Origin: CAWUIH01 sp963922495 | Lineage (GTDB): Bacteria; Pseudomonadota; Gammaproteobacteria; Coxiellales; Coxiellaceae | Direction of reading: 5' to 3' | Assembly: GCA_963922495.1 (NCBI GenBank) | Contig: CAWUIH010000040.1 | Span: 1-14,206 of the forward strand | DNA length: 14,206 nucleotides | Part shown: positions 1-6,338 of the stretch, one piece after another | Layout of the letters: each line of letters opens with the position of its first letter | Numbering within the stretch: position 1 is the first letter of the stretch | The notes under the pieces: generated by a model | What the model was told of the DNA's origin: nothing | Database searches by the model: none | The model's input: the letters and a program-made list of their open reading frames with translations, nothing else | Translations under genes and position numbers: made by a program

Positions 1-21
1 GCAAGCAATTCAACCTCTTCT

Positions 22-52
22 AAAAACTCGGTCCCTTGGGGCCGAGTTTTTT
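22..52 (+). terminator. Rho-independent terminator of an upstream operon
   Basis: A perfect GC-rich hairpin pairs CTCGGTCCC (27-35) with GGGGCCGAG (38-46), including one T-G wobble, and is followed by six T residues (47-52). The stem can be extended on the left by the A run at 22-26, so the structure could also end transcription arriving from the right. The gene it serves lies before the window; the 21 bases upstream show no recognisable coding sequence or tRNA 3' end. Confidence 0.9.
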
Positions 53-457
53 ATCGGTATTTTATTTATGGCTTTGTATAAGGATTGTGCTGTTGTGTGT
101 TTATATTGTTCAAGTGATATGCTTTTTCTAGGATAATGTGCATTCCTAATGCTAATTTTGGAACCAATACCTTTTGAATGTATGTCTCAAATTTTGCCGT
201 ATTGCGGTAGCCTTCAAACGTAAAAGAGGCTTACAATTGCTTATCACACAAGCCTGCGATCATGTTAATTTTTTTTGAGCCTAGTAGGCAGTTGAACTAT
301 ATTTCTATTAAAATGTTACTATCTCTCACAGATTACGTTGATTATTTCATGCAATTAATCCTTTCTTAATACTTATACGGTATAGCTATCATGGAATATT
401 ATGCGTATCCTGATATGAAAAACCTTGATTAATTAATTTTCTGAAAGGAGATTCTAA
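53..457. other. Intergenic region with no recognised gene
   Basis: About 400 nt of AT-rich sequence. All plus-strand frames are broken by frequent stops, and the longest minus-strand open stretch has no start codon and runs through the terminator at 22-52. A hairpin AGGCTT/AAGCCT (227-232 with 250-255) is present, but its T run lies about ten bases beyond the stem, so I do not call it a terminator. The 3' end must hold the promoter of the LuxR-type gene: TATA-like hexamers occur at 374-379, 381-386 and 387-392, none with a convincing -35 partner. Confidence 0.5.
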
Positions 458-901
458 ATGGCAATCAAAAACCCAGTCAGTTTTTGTGATGAAATAGCCA
501 AAGCATTTGAGAATAGGCACAAAAATCCCGAAAAGTTTCGTCAGTTTTACATAGGTGGTATTGCAAATTTTCAGAACAAAAAATATTTAACCAGTAGACA
601 AATTGATATCCAAGAGCAAAAGAGAAAGCAGACTAAGCGCGTTAAATATTTCGTTGGTCATCCTTATGAAGATATTCAGTTAACCCGACGTGAGGCACAA
701 TGTTTAGCAGTGATCGTCCGTGGTACTACGAATCTCAAAGCATCTGAAAAGTTAGATTTGTCGATCAGAACAATTGAGTTTTACGTTAGAAATCTACGTG
801 AAAAGTTGGATTGCAAGACTAAAATTGAATTAATTACAAAAGTAGGGCAAAGTGATTTCATGAAGCAGGCCTGTAAAATATATCAATCGATTGAGACCTG
901 A
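458..901 (+). CDS. LuxR-family (GerE-type HTH) transcriptional regulator
   Basis: A 147-residue protein whose C-terminal half is a LuxR/GerE helix-turn-helix (about residues 75-129): LTRREAQCLAVIVRG, then LSIRTIEFYVRNLREKL and a closing KTKIELI segment. The recognition helix reads RTIEFYVRNL. The first 70 residues are basic and helical in character and show no receiver phosphorylation site, PAS or autoinducer-binding domain, so the signal, if any, is unknown. The start is well supported by AAAGGAG at 444-450, seven bases before the ATG. The gene stands alone between a 400-nt spacer and thiL. Short LuxR-type proteins with the RTIEFY recognition helix are, to my knowledge, common in Legionella and Coxiella relatives. 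DNA binding is a confident call; target genes cannot be inferred. Confidence 0.85.
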   Translation: MAIKNPVSFCDEIAKAFENRHKNPEKFRQFYIGGIANFQNKKYLTSRQIDIQEQKRKQTKRVKYFVGHPYEDIQLTRREAQCLAVIVRGTTNLKASEKLDLSIRTIEFYVRNLREKLDCKTKIELITKVGQSDFMKQACKIYQSIET

Positions 902-943
902 TTGCAATACGGAATAATTGTGAAATCGTGGTGATAATGGTTT

Positions 944-971
944 TTAACGACATGTGATTTGGTGCTAAACT
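944..971 (+). promoter_or_regulatory. Candidate thiL promoter, extended -10, leaderless
   Basis: TTAACG (944-949) matches the -35 consensus at four of six positions. After a 16-nt spacer comes an extended -10, TGC-TAAACT (963-971). The -10 ends only six bases before the thiL ATG at 978, so transcription would begin at or next to the start codon, giving a leaderless mRNA. There is no good Shine-Dalgarno upstream of this ATG, which agrees with that reading. This is a consensus-matching inference only. Confidence 0.4.
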
Positions 972-977
972 CGTCGC

Positions 978-1943
978 ATGTCAAAAACTGAATTTGAAAT
1001 CATCGATTCTCTTATTAAACAGCGTGTCAAACTCGCTCCAGATATTTTTATTGGAATCGGTGATGATGCAGCAGAGTTTTCAGTGCCTTCAGGACGGCAT
1101 ATTGTTACCACCATCGATACCATGGTGTCGGGAACGCACTTTTTGCCTGGCGATGATCCGCAGGGCCTTGGCTATAAATCACTCGCGGTCAGTCTCAGTG
1201 ATCTTGCAGCGATGGGCGCGTATCCTCATACTGCTTTGATTTCGTTGACGTTGCCAGTCGCTGATGAGCAATGGATAACTCGTTTTTATGATGGTTTCTT
1301 TACTTTAGCAGATCAATTCAAAGTCACGTTAGTAGGTGGTGATATCACTCAGGGTCCGTTGTCGGTTTCTGTAGTGGCTAATGGGCTCGTAAGGTCGCGG
1401 CAGGCAATACGTCGCTCTGGTGCGACAGTCGGTGATAGTATCTATGTGACGGGTAATCTTGGTGATGCGGGTTTTGCACTGCAGCAAAAATTACAAAAAA
1501 ATGTGAACTGTAACGATTACTTGCAGAATCGCTTGTCTTATCCAACACCTCGCGTTGACATGGGATTGAAATTATCTACGTTGGCTAGTGCTGCAATTGA
1601 TATTTCTGATGGATTAATTGCTGATTTAGAAAAAATGATGCATCAATCGGCATGTGGTGCTGAAATTCAGCTGTCGCAATTACCATTGTCACCAGCACTA
1701 TTGGATGCTACTGAGCTTGCACAAGCACAACAACTGGCCTTAAGTGCTGGCGAAGATTTTGAAATTTGTTTTAGTGCTAACCCTCACAACCATAAGCAAC
1801 TCATGACTATTTCAGAAAAACTTGCGTGCCCAATTACTCGTATTGGCACAGTGACTACAGGATCAGAAATTAAGGTGTTGGATCAACATAATCACTGCGT
1901 GACTATCACCCAAAGAGGCTATGAACATTTCCAAAAAAATTAA
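978..1943 (+). CDS. thiL: Thiamine-monophosphate kinase ThiL
   Basis: Phosphorylates thiamine monophosphate with ATP to thiamine diphosphate, the last step of cofactor synthesis, in the cytoplasm. The 321-residue protein has the family landmarks in order: GIGDDAA (26-32), the VTTIDTMVSGTHF segment (43-55), KSLAVSLSDLAAMGAYP (67-83), GGDITQG (120-126), RSGATVGDSIYVTGNLGD (146-163), DISDGLIADL (208-217) and AGEDFE (257-262). The aspartates of GDD, SDL, GGD and SDG are the usual Mg-ATP ligands and all are present. Length is normal for the family. There is no convincing ribosome-binding site, and translation may start on a leaderless message. The gene overlaps pgpA by 23 nt, a pairing common in gammaproteobacteria; the usual upstream neighbour nusB is absent and a LuxR-type gene takes its place. 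Confidence 0.96.
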   Translation: MSKTEFEIIDSLIKQRVKLAPDIFIGIGDDAAEFSVPSGRHIVTTIDTMVSGTHFLPGDDPQGLGYKSLAVSLSDLAAMGAYPHTALISLTLPVADEQWITRFYDGFFTLADQFKVTLVGGDITQGPLSVSVVANGLVRSRQAIRRSGATVGDSIYVTGNLGDAGFALQQKLQKNVNCNDYLQNRLSYPTPRVDMGLKLSTLASAAIDISDGLIADLEKMMHQSACGAEIQLSQLPLSPALLDATELAQAQQLALSAGEDFEICFSANPHNHKQLMTISEKLACPITRIGTVTTGSEIKVLDQHNHCVTITQRGYEHFQKN

Positions 1944-2412
1944 TCATGTTCCACCAATCGTGTGGCGAGATCCATTGGTGTTTATTGCTTGTGGTTTTGG
2001 CGTTGGAGCGATGCCTATTTTGCCTGGTACTTGTGGAACATTGCTTGGCGTCGTTTTTTTTCTGTTGCTCAGTAAATTATCGTTATTGTGGTATTGCGTA
2101 GTCGCTATATGGTTTTTTATTGTAGGCATCTTCCTGTGTGATTTTGCGAATAAACGTTTTGGTACAGATGACCATCCGGCTGCAGTGTGGGATGAAATCG
2201 CTAGTTTTTTATTCGTGATGATTGCTATTCCACATACAGCGTACTTTTTGTGGGGGGGATTTTTTCTATTTCGTGTCTTCGATATGTGGAAACCGTGGCC
2301 GATTCGTTGGGTGGATAAACATATTCATGGTGGGATTGGGGTAATGTTGGATGATTTACTGGCAGCAATTTTCTCGTGGCTTATTCTATTTACATTATCG
2401 AAGTGGCTATGA
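1921..2412 (+). CDS. pgpA: Phosphatidylglycerophosphatase A
   Basis: Inner-membrane phosphatase that dephosphorylates phosphatidylglycerophosphate to phosphatidylglycerol. The 163-residue protein shows the PgpA landmarks: an N-terminal PILPGTCGT segment (32-40), the acidic motif DDHPAAVWDEI (83-93), and FRVFDMWKPWPIRW (117-130) followed by HIHGGIGVMLDDLLAA (134-149). Hydrophobic stretches at about 41-73, 95-117 and 143-160 are its membrane spans. The start lies inside the end of thiL and is preceded by AAGAGG at 1912-1917, a good ribosome-binding site, so the two genes are very likely translationally coupled. Its product pathway begins with CDP-diacylglycerol made by cdsA, also in this window though in a different operon. 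Confidence 0.94.
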   Translation: MNISKKINHVPPIVWRDPLVFIACGFGVGAMPILPGTCGTLLGVVFFLLLSKLSLLWYCVVAIWFFIVGIFLCDFANKRFGTDDHPAAVWDEIASFLFVMIAIPHTAYFLWGGFFLFRVFDMWKPWPIRWVDKHIHGGIGVMLDDLLAAIFSWLILFTLSKWL

Positions 2413-2530
2413 TCTTAGAAAAAGCGCTTGGGCCACGATTTCTGGCACGCCATCTTGATGCATCCCGCCATATGAAAGATTCTTTCCATCACCAACCAGG
2501 TGACTGTGACAACTTTCATTGCTAAATATA
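2407..2530 (-). other. Possible decayed gene fragment in the spacer after pgpA
   Basis: On the minus strand an open frame without a start codon at its beginning reads from about 2530 to a TAG at 2407-2409. It encodes a protein-like stretch including SCHSHLVGDGKNLSYGG and MHQDGVPEIVAQALFLRS. Its composition (GDGK, VPEIVAQAL) looks more like coding sequence than the AT-rich surroundings. On the plus strand an antisense 38-codon frame starts at an ATG overlapping the pgpA stop (2409-2525) and would be coupled to pgpA. I recognise neither product. The simplest explanation is a remnant of a lost gene or a short repeated element; neither frame can be asserted as expressed. Confidence 0.25.
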
Positions 2531-2575
2531 AATCAATCGGTTATGTGATTTAATCGTGCTCAACGGCTTTTGCTA

Positions 2576-2581
2576 TATAAT
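2576..2581 (+). promoter_or_regulatory. Candidate -10 box for the two-helix membrane protein gene
   Basis: A perfect TATAAT lies at 2576-2581, with the expected transcription start near 2588. This leaves a leader of about 90 nt before the preferred start codon at 2679. No good -35 hexamer is seen 16-18 nt upstream. The position also shows that the TTG at 2592, four bases after the predicted transcript start, is an unlikely initiation codon. Confidence 0.4.
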
Positions 2582-2678
2582 CATTTCTTAATTGCTAATT
2601 ATTTTGATTAGATTGCTTTTATCTTGCCTCAATTTCTCTAGAATCAAAAATTTATTAATTATAGAGGTCATAAATCAG

Positions 2679-3404
2679 ATGCCTGAAAACAATACTTTGG
2701 AAATGAAATTGGTTGAAAATTCAGAAAAGCAACCCGAGAATCCGGAAGGATCTCAGCCAGTACCTAGGGACATTTTCAGTGATTGCGGTTCTCAGCAATA
2801 TGTGGAACCGTGTTTCACTGCTGAAAAATTCCACCGTGGTTGGTACTTTTCTTTCATTATTCTCGGCTGCTCCTCAGCACTTGCGGTTACCATATTAATA
2901 TTGGTATTTGAGTCCTTGGAAGTTCGAGCTTATGATAGCGACTGGAAAAACACCGAGGTTGATTGTCACGGTAACTTTAACAAAACTTGTATTCAAGTGT
3001 TTGGGCAGTTCATCCCTCAGAATAAGGGAAAAACGGATATCTGTGATTACTACAATAAACATAGAGACAAAGATATCTTGAGTTGTCCAAAGCCTCGAAA
3101 TATAGCTAATATGACAGAGTTTGCTTGGAATTGTATTCATATTTGTGAGAATGATCATGAAAACATTTTAAAGTATTATATTATTGTCATCTCATGTGTT
3201 TTTGTTCTTGGAATTTTTTCTTCCATTGAAGTGTGTTCAGGATACTTATATCGAAAAGTATGTGCATTTTTTGGCATTCAAGAAATGCGAGCACGCGACT
3301 GTTATTCCTTTTGGGATTTAGTTCCTGTAATAGAAGATGTTGGTACGGAGACTTCAAGTGTAGTTGCTATTGATGAGTATAAAGCTGTGGGGGCTGGTGG
3401 ATGA
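2679..3404 (+). CDS. Unrecognised two-helix membrane protein with six-cysteine loop
   Basis: A 241-residue protein I do not recognise. I chose the ATG at 2679 because AGAGG (2663-2667) precedes it by 11 nt; an upstream in-frame TTG at 2592 has no ribosome-binding site. Layout: a hydrophilic Glu/Pro/Asn-rich N-terminus (1-50), a first membrane helix at about 56-78, an 85-residue polar loop, a second helix at about 166-188, and a 50-residue tail. The positive residues flanking the helices (KFHRG before the first; YRK and RAR after the second) predict both ends in the cytoplasm and the loop outside. The loop holds six cysteines (C96, C104, C122, C136, C152, C156), suggesting three disulfides, and two N-x-T sequons (N101, N144). 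There is no cleavable signal peptide. The gene is monocistronic, converges on map, and appears lineage-specific. Confidence 0.75.
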   Translation: MPENNTLEMKLVENSEKQPENPEGSQPVPRDIFSDCGSQQYVEPCFTAEKFHRGWYFSFIILGCSSALAVTILILVFESLEVRAYDSDWKNTEVDCHGNFNKTCIQVFGQFIPQNKGKTDICDYYNKHRDKDILSCPKPRNIANMTEFAWNCIHICENDHENILKYYIIVISCVFVLGIFSSIEVCSGYLYRKVCAFFGIQEMRARDCYSFWDLVPVIEDVGTETSSVVAIDEYKAVGAGG

Positions 3405-3534
3405 GCAAAAATTTACTAACTTTGTAAAGGTAGTTATTAGAAGCTCGTGGTTTCGTATCGAAAGAGTGCAATTGTGCTGGTCAAATTAATTACTGGGCTT
3501 GTAGCTGATGATAATTATCGCAATTCGTGATTGT

Positions 3535-4308
3535 TTATAACAACGACTCCTCACTACGGTGAGTAAAAATTTCATAGCCGTCATCTGTCACGCCGATGGT
3601 GTGTTCCCACTGTGCAGACAGTCGCTTGTCTTTAGTAATAACAGTCCAGCCGTCATGTAATAACTTTACATGACGTTTGCCCGCGTTGACCATCGGTTCT
3701 ATGGTAAAAGTCATTCCTGGTTTCAAAGTTAGTCCTGTACCTTGCTCACCATAGTGCAACACCTGAATTTCTGGTTCATGAAAAACAGTGCCAATGCCGT
3801 GTCCACAGTATTCGCGCACAATCGTATAATGGTTTTTTTCAGCGTATTTTTGAATCGCAGCACCAATATCGCCGAGATGGATCCCTGGTTTCACCATTTC
3901 TATGCCTAGATACAAGCATTCTTGAGTGATTTTGATTAACCTCTCAGCAAAACAAGGTATTTTGCCAACAGCGAACATTTTACTAGTGTCGCCGTGGTAG
4001 CCATCTTTGATAACAGTAACGTCGATGTTAACTATATCACCCACTTTTAACTTCTTATCATTTGGGATGCCGTGGCAAACGACATGATTGACTGAAGTGC
4101 AAATTGATTTTGGAAAGCCGTGGTAATTCAGTGGGGCCGGTATAGCGTGTTGCTCGTTAACAATATAATCGTGGCAGATAGTGTTCAGTTGATTGGTAGT
4201 AACACCTGGTTTGATATGTGTTGCAATCATCTCAAGCACCTCTGCGGCGAGGCGCCCTGCGACACGCATTTTTTCAAATTCTTCGGTTGTTTTGATTGAA
4301 GCAGACAT
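3535..4308 (-). CDS. map: Methionine aminopeptidase type I
   Basis: Removes the N-terminal methionine from nascent proteins in the cytoplasm. The 257-residue sequence aligns along its full length with E. coli Map. The five metal ligands are all visible: D96 (NIDVT), D107 (HGDTSK), H170 (CGHGIG), E204 (TIEPM) and E235 (QWEHT). The substrate-positioning H79 (VVCHG) is also present. It lacks the zinc-finger N-terminal extension, so it is the short bacterial type Ia. The start is fixed by the family N-terminus (M-x-x-SIKT, then EKMRVAGRLAAEVLEM). No Shine-Dalgarno sequence precedes it, and a good -10 box ends seven bases upstream, so the mRNA may be leaderless. Divergence from rpsB is the standard gammaproteobacterial arrangement. 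Confidence 0.97.
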   Translation of the reverse strand: MSASIKTTEEFEKMRVAGRLAAEVLEMIATHIKPGVTTNQLNTICHDYIVNEQHAIPAPLNYHGFPKSICTSVNHVVCHGIPNDKKLKVGDIVNIDVTVIKDGYHGDTSKMFAVGKIPCFAERLIKITQECLYLGIEMVKPGIHLGDIGAAIQKYAEKNHYTIVREYCGHGIGTVFHEPEIQVLHYGEQGTGLTLKPGMTFTIEPMVNAGKRHVKLLHDGWTVITKDKRLSAQWEHTIGVTDDGYEIFTHRSEESLL

Positions 4309-4315
4309 GAAGCGC

Positions 4316-4345
4316 AGTATAGGCTCTCTGAGTACGTTGGCGCAA
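4316..4345 (-). promoter_or_regulatory. Candidate map promoter, leaderless
   Basis: On the minus strand, TTGCGC (4340-4345) is followed after 18 nt by TATACT (4316-4321), a five-of-six match to the -10 consensus. Only seven bases separate the -10 from the map ATG (4306-4308). Transcription is therefore expected to start at or beside the first base of the start codon. The missing Shine-Dalgarno sequence fits a leaderless transcript. Confidence 0.55.
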
Positions 4346-4365
4346 GGTCAAAAAGGCCTTTTAGC

Positions 4366-4394
4366 TTGTTCGTGTAGCAAGGTTATGATATAAA
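4366..4394 (+). promoter_or_regulatory. Candidate rpsB operon promoter
   Basis: TTGTTC (4366-4371) and TATAAA (4389-4394) are separated by exactly 17 nt, a good sigma-70 layout, with a transcript start expected near 4401. The sequence after the -10 is mixed (TGTGCC). This gives an rpsB leader of about 109 nt. It sits back to back with the map promoter in a shared 200-nt divergent region. Confidence 0.6.
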
Positions 4395-4400
4395 TGTGCC

Positions 4401-4509
4401 TCACGCTATACAAATACACACACTTTCCGACACATGATTTCGGGTGCCTTGTGTCTGATTTTGCAAGGTCGGGTCATGGGGAAAGTGGAAGATCAACCCG
4501 GAGAAAAAT
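4401..4509 (+). promoter_or_regulatory. rpsB 5' leader, candidate S2 autoregulatory RNA
   Basis: The leader can form two hairpins: GACACA (4429-4434) with TGTGTC (4450-4455), and CGGGT (4470-4474) with ACCCG (4496-4500). The second stem ends on the first G of the GGAG ribosome-binding site (4500-4503), so it could partly block initiation. In E. coli and other gammaproteobacteria the rpsB leader is known to be structured and to bind S2 for feedback control of rpsB-tsf. The equivalence here is inferred from position and pairing, not from matching a known consensus. Confidence 0.4.
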
Positions 4510-5439
4510 ATGTCTGAAGTTACGATGCGTCAAATGCTTGAAGCGGGCGTTCATTTTGGTCACCAAGTTCGATATTGGAATCCTAAAATGGCACCATTTA
4601 TTTATGGATCACGCCATAAAATTCATATCATTAATCTTGAAGAAACGTTACCGCGCTTTCGAGAAGCATTGAAAGTAGTTACAAATACTATTTCTAATCG
4701 TGGAAAAGTACTTTTTGTAGGCACTAAGTTTGCAGCACGAGAAGTAGTGAAAGAGGAAGGTACTCGCTCTGGAATGCCGTTTGTTGATTACCGTTGGTTA
4801 GGCGGCATGCTGACTAATTACAAAACCATTCGTCAATCCATCAAGCGTCTGAAGGACTTAGAAGAAAAAATTGCTAATGAAGATAGCTTGGCTGGTATGA
4901 CTAAGAAAGAAATTCTTAACTTGATGCGTGAAAAAGATAAACTTTCTGCTAACTTAGCTGGTATCAAGAATATGGGTGGCTTACCAGATGTTTTGTTTGT
5001 CATCGATGTTGGTCACGAAAAAATTGCCGTTCAGGAAGCGCAGCGTCTTGGAATTCCGGTTATCGCTATTGTTGATACCAATTCAAATCCTGAAGGAATT
5101 GATTATGCCATTCCAGGTAATGACGATGCTATCCGTGCTATCCGTTTTTATTGTAAAGCGGTTGCCGACACAATTATAGAAGCTCGCGGAGTTTTGGAGT
5201 TAGCAAAAGCAGCAGAAGCCAAAGAAAAAGCGGAAAGTAAAGAGAAACAAATTAAGACTCAGAAAATTGTAACCAAGAAGGCAAAAGTGGCCGAAACAGC
5301 GAAAGCTTCACAAGCTGAAAAATCCACTACAGCTAAAGCTAAGAAGGCTACTAATACTACCGCAGACGCTGCAGAACAAAGTAAAGAGTCGGTTGGCGCC
5401 ACCGCCACCGTCAGCGAAAAAAAATCCGAGGAGAAATAA
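4510..5439 (+). CDS. rpsB: 30S ribosomal protein S2 with long C-terminal tail
   Basis: Structural protein of the small ribosomal subunit. Residues 1 to about 232 match S2 throughout: MRQMLEAGVHFGHQ (6-19), WNPKMAPFIYG (23-33), FVDYRWLGGMLTN (91-103), LPDVLFVIDVGHE (158-170), PVIAIVDTNSNP (183-194) and IPGNDDAIRAI (201-211). The protein is 309 residues, about 70 longer than E. coli S2 (241). The extra part (about 233-309) is a low-complexity Lys/Ala/Glu/Thr tail with histone-H1-like AKAKKA runs. GGAG at 4500-4503 sets the start. The stop overlaps the tsf start by one base (TAATG), so the two are coupled. First gene of the operon. Confidence 0.97.
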   Translation: MSEVTMRQMLEAGVHFGHQVRYWNPKMAPFIYGSRHKIHIINLEETLPRFREALKVVTNTISNRGKVLFVGTKFAAREVVKEEGTRSGMPFVDYRWLGGMLTNYKTIRQSIKRLKDLEEKIANEDSLAGMTKKEILNLMREKDKLSANLAGIKNMGGLPDVLFVIDVGHEKIAVQEAQRLGIPVIAIVDTNSNPEGIDYAIPGNDDAIRAIRFYCKAVADTIIEARGVLELAKAAEAKEKAESKEKQIKTQKIVTKKAKVAETAKASQAEKSTTAKAKKATNTTADAAEQSKESVGATATVSEKKSEEK

Positions 5440-6338
5440 TGACAACAATTACTGCCGCAATGGTAAAAGAACTACGTGAGCGTAGTGGTGCTGCTATGAT
5501 GGCATGCAAAAAAGCTTTACAAGAAGCTGATGGTAATATCGAAAAAGCCATTGATGTGTTGCGTAAGGCTGGTGAAGTGAAGGCTGCTAAGCGTGCCGGT
5601 AAAACCGCTGCGGAAGGCGTTGTAGTCGTTGCAACTACTACTGATCAAAAGCAAGCGTTCATGATTGAAATAAATTGCGAAACGGACTTTGTTGGTCGTG
5701 ACCAGAGTTTCAATGAATTTGCTGTTTTAGTCGCGCAACGCGGTTTAGCAGCACAATCTACTGACGTTGCTTCAACCATGGCATTATCCGCCGGAACCAG
5801 TGGCAGTGAGGAAAGCCTTGACGAAAAGCGTAAAACGCTGATCAGTACAATTGGTGAAAATATCCAGCTACGGCGGACAGCTGCTCTGCAATCCTCTGGT
5901 ATCGTAGGACACTACATACATGGGCAATCGAAACGAATTGGCGTTATTGTAGCGATTGATCAAGCTGATCCTAAGTTAGCAAGAGATATCGCGATGCATA
6001 TTGCCGCTGCTAATCCCAACGCAATTGACGAAACCGGTGTATCTCCGGAGTTGATTGCAAGAGAAAAAGAAATTTTTGTGCACGATGCACGTAAAAGTGG
6101 TAAATCCGAAGAGATCATCGAAAAAATGATCGCAGGCCGTCTGAAAAAATATCTTAAAGAAGTGACCTTAATTAATCAGCCTTTCGTTAAAACGCCAGAA
6201 CACACAGTTGGTGATTTACTACAGCAGGCTGGGGCAAAGGTGGAAGCGTTTGTTCGCTTTGAAGTTGGTGAAGGAATTGAGAAAGAAACACAAGATTTTG
6301 CCGAAGAGGTGATGGCTCAAGTAAAGGGAAATAGCTAA
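5439..6338 (+). CDS. tsf: Translation elongation factor Ts
   Basis: Guanine-nucleotide exchange factor that regenerates EF-Tu-GTP. The 299-residue protein (E. coli 283) starts with the UBA-like domain containing MVKELRERSGAAMMACKKAL (8-27), and carries the EF-Tu-contacting segment ETDFVGRD (81-88) at the start of its core domain. The later dimerisation/core part ends in VEAFVRFEVGEGIEK. A GAGGAG ribosome-binding site at the end of rpsB precedes the ATG, which shares one base with the rpsB stop codon. Its own stop shares one base with the pyrH start in the same TAATG pattern, so rpsB, tsf and pyrH form a coupled series. Confidence 0.97.
   Translation: MTTITAAMVKELRERSGAAMMACKKALQEADGNIEKAIDVLRKAGEVKAAKRAGKTAAEGVVVVATTTDQKQAFMIEINCETDFVGRDQSFNEFAVLVAQRGLAAQSTDVASTMALSAGTSGSEESLDEKRKTLISTIGENIQLRRTAALQSSGIVGHYIHGQSKRIGVIVAIDQADPKLARDIAMHIAAANPNAIDETGVSPELIAREKEIFVHDARKSGKSEEIIEKMIAGRLKKYLKEVTLINQPFVKTPEHTVGDLLQQAGAKVEAFVRFEVGEGIEKETQDFAEEVMAQVKGNS

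Noticed and set aside
227..273. Hairpin AGGCTT/AAGCCT followed by a T run
   Set aside because: The T run begins about ten bases after the stem and the loop is 17 nt, so it does not fit an intrinsic terminator.
1944..2129. Minus-strand open frame inside pgpA, and similar antisense frames inside cdsA, mvaD and map
   Set aside because: They lie opposite genes with clear family motifs, lack ribosome-binding sites, and have no recognisable sequence.
3405..3534. Possible terminator between the two-helix protein gene and convergent map
   Set aside because: TTTCGTATCGAAA (3451-3463) can fold but has no T tract on either strand; I see no convincing terminator in this spacer.
4394..4672. Plus-strand open frame covering the rpsB leader and the start of rpsB
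   Set aside because: It runs out of frame through rpsB, has no ribosome-binding site, and its sequence resembles no protein; the leader is better explained as regulatory RNA.
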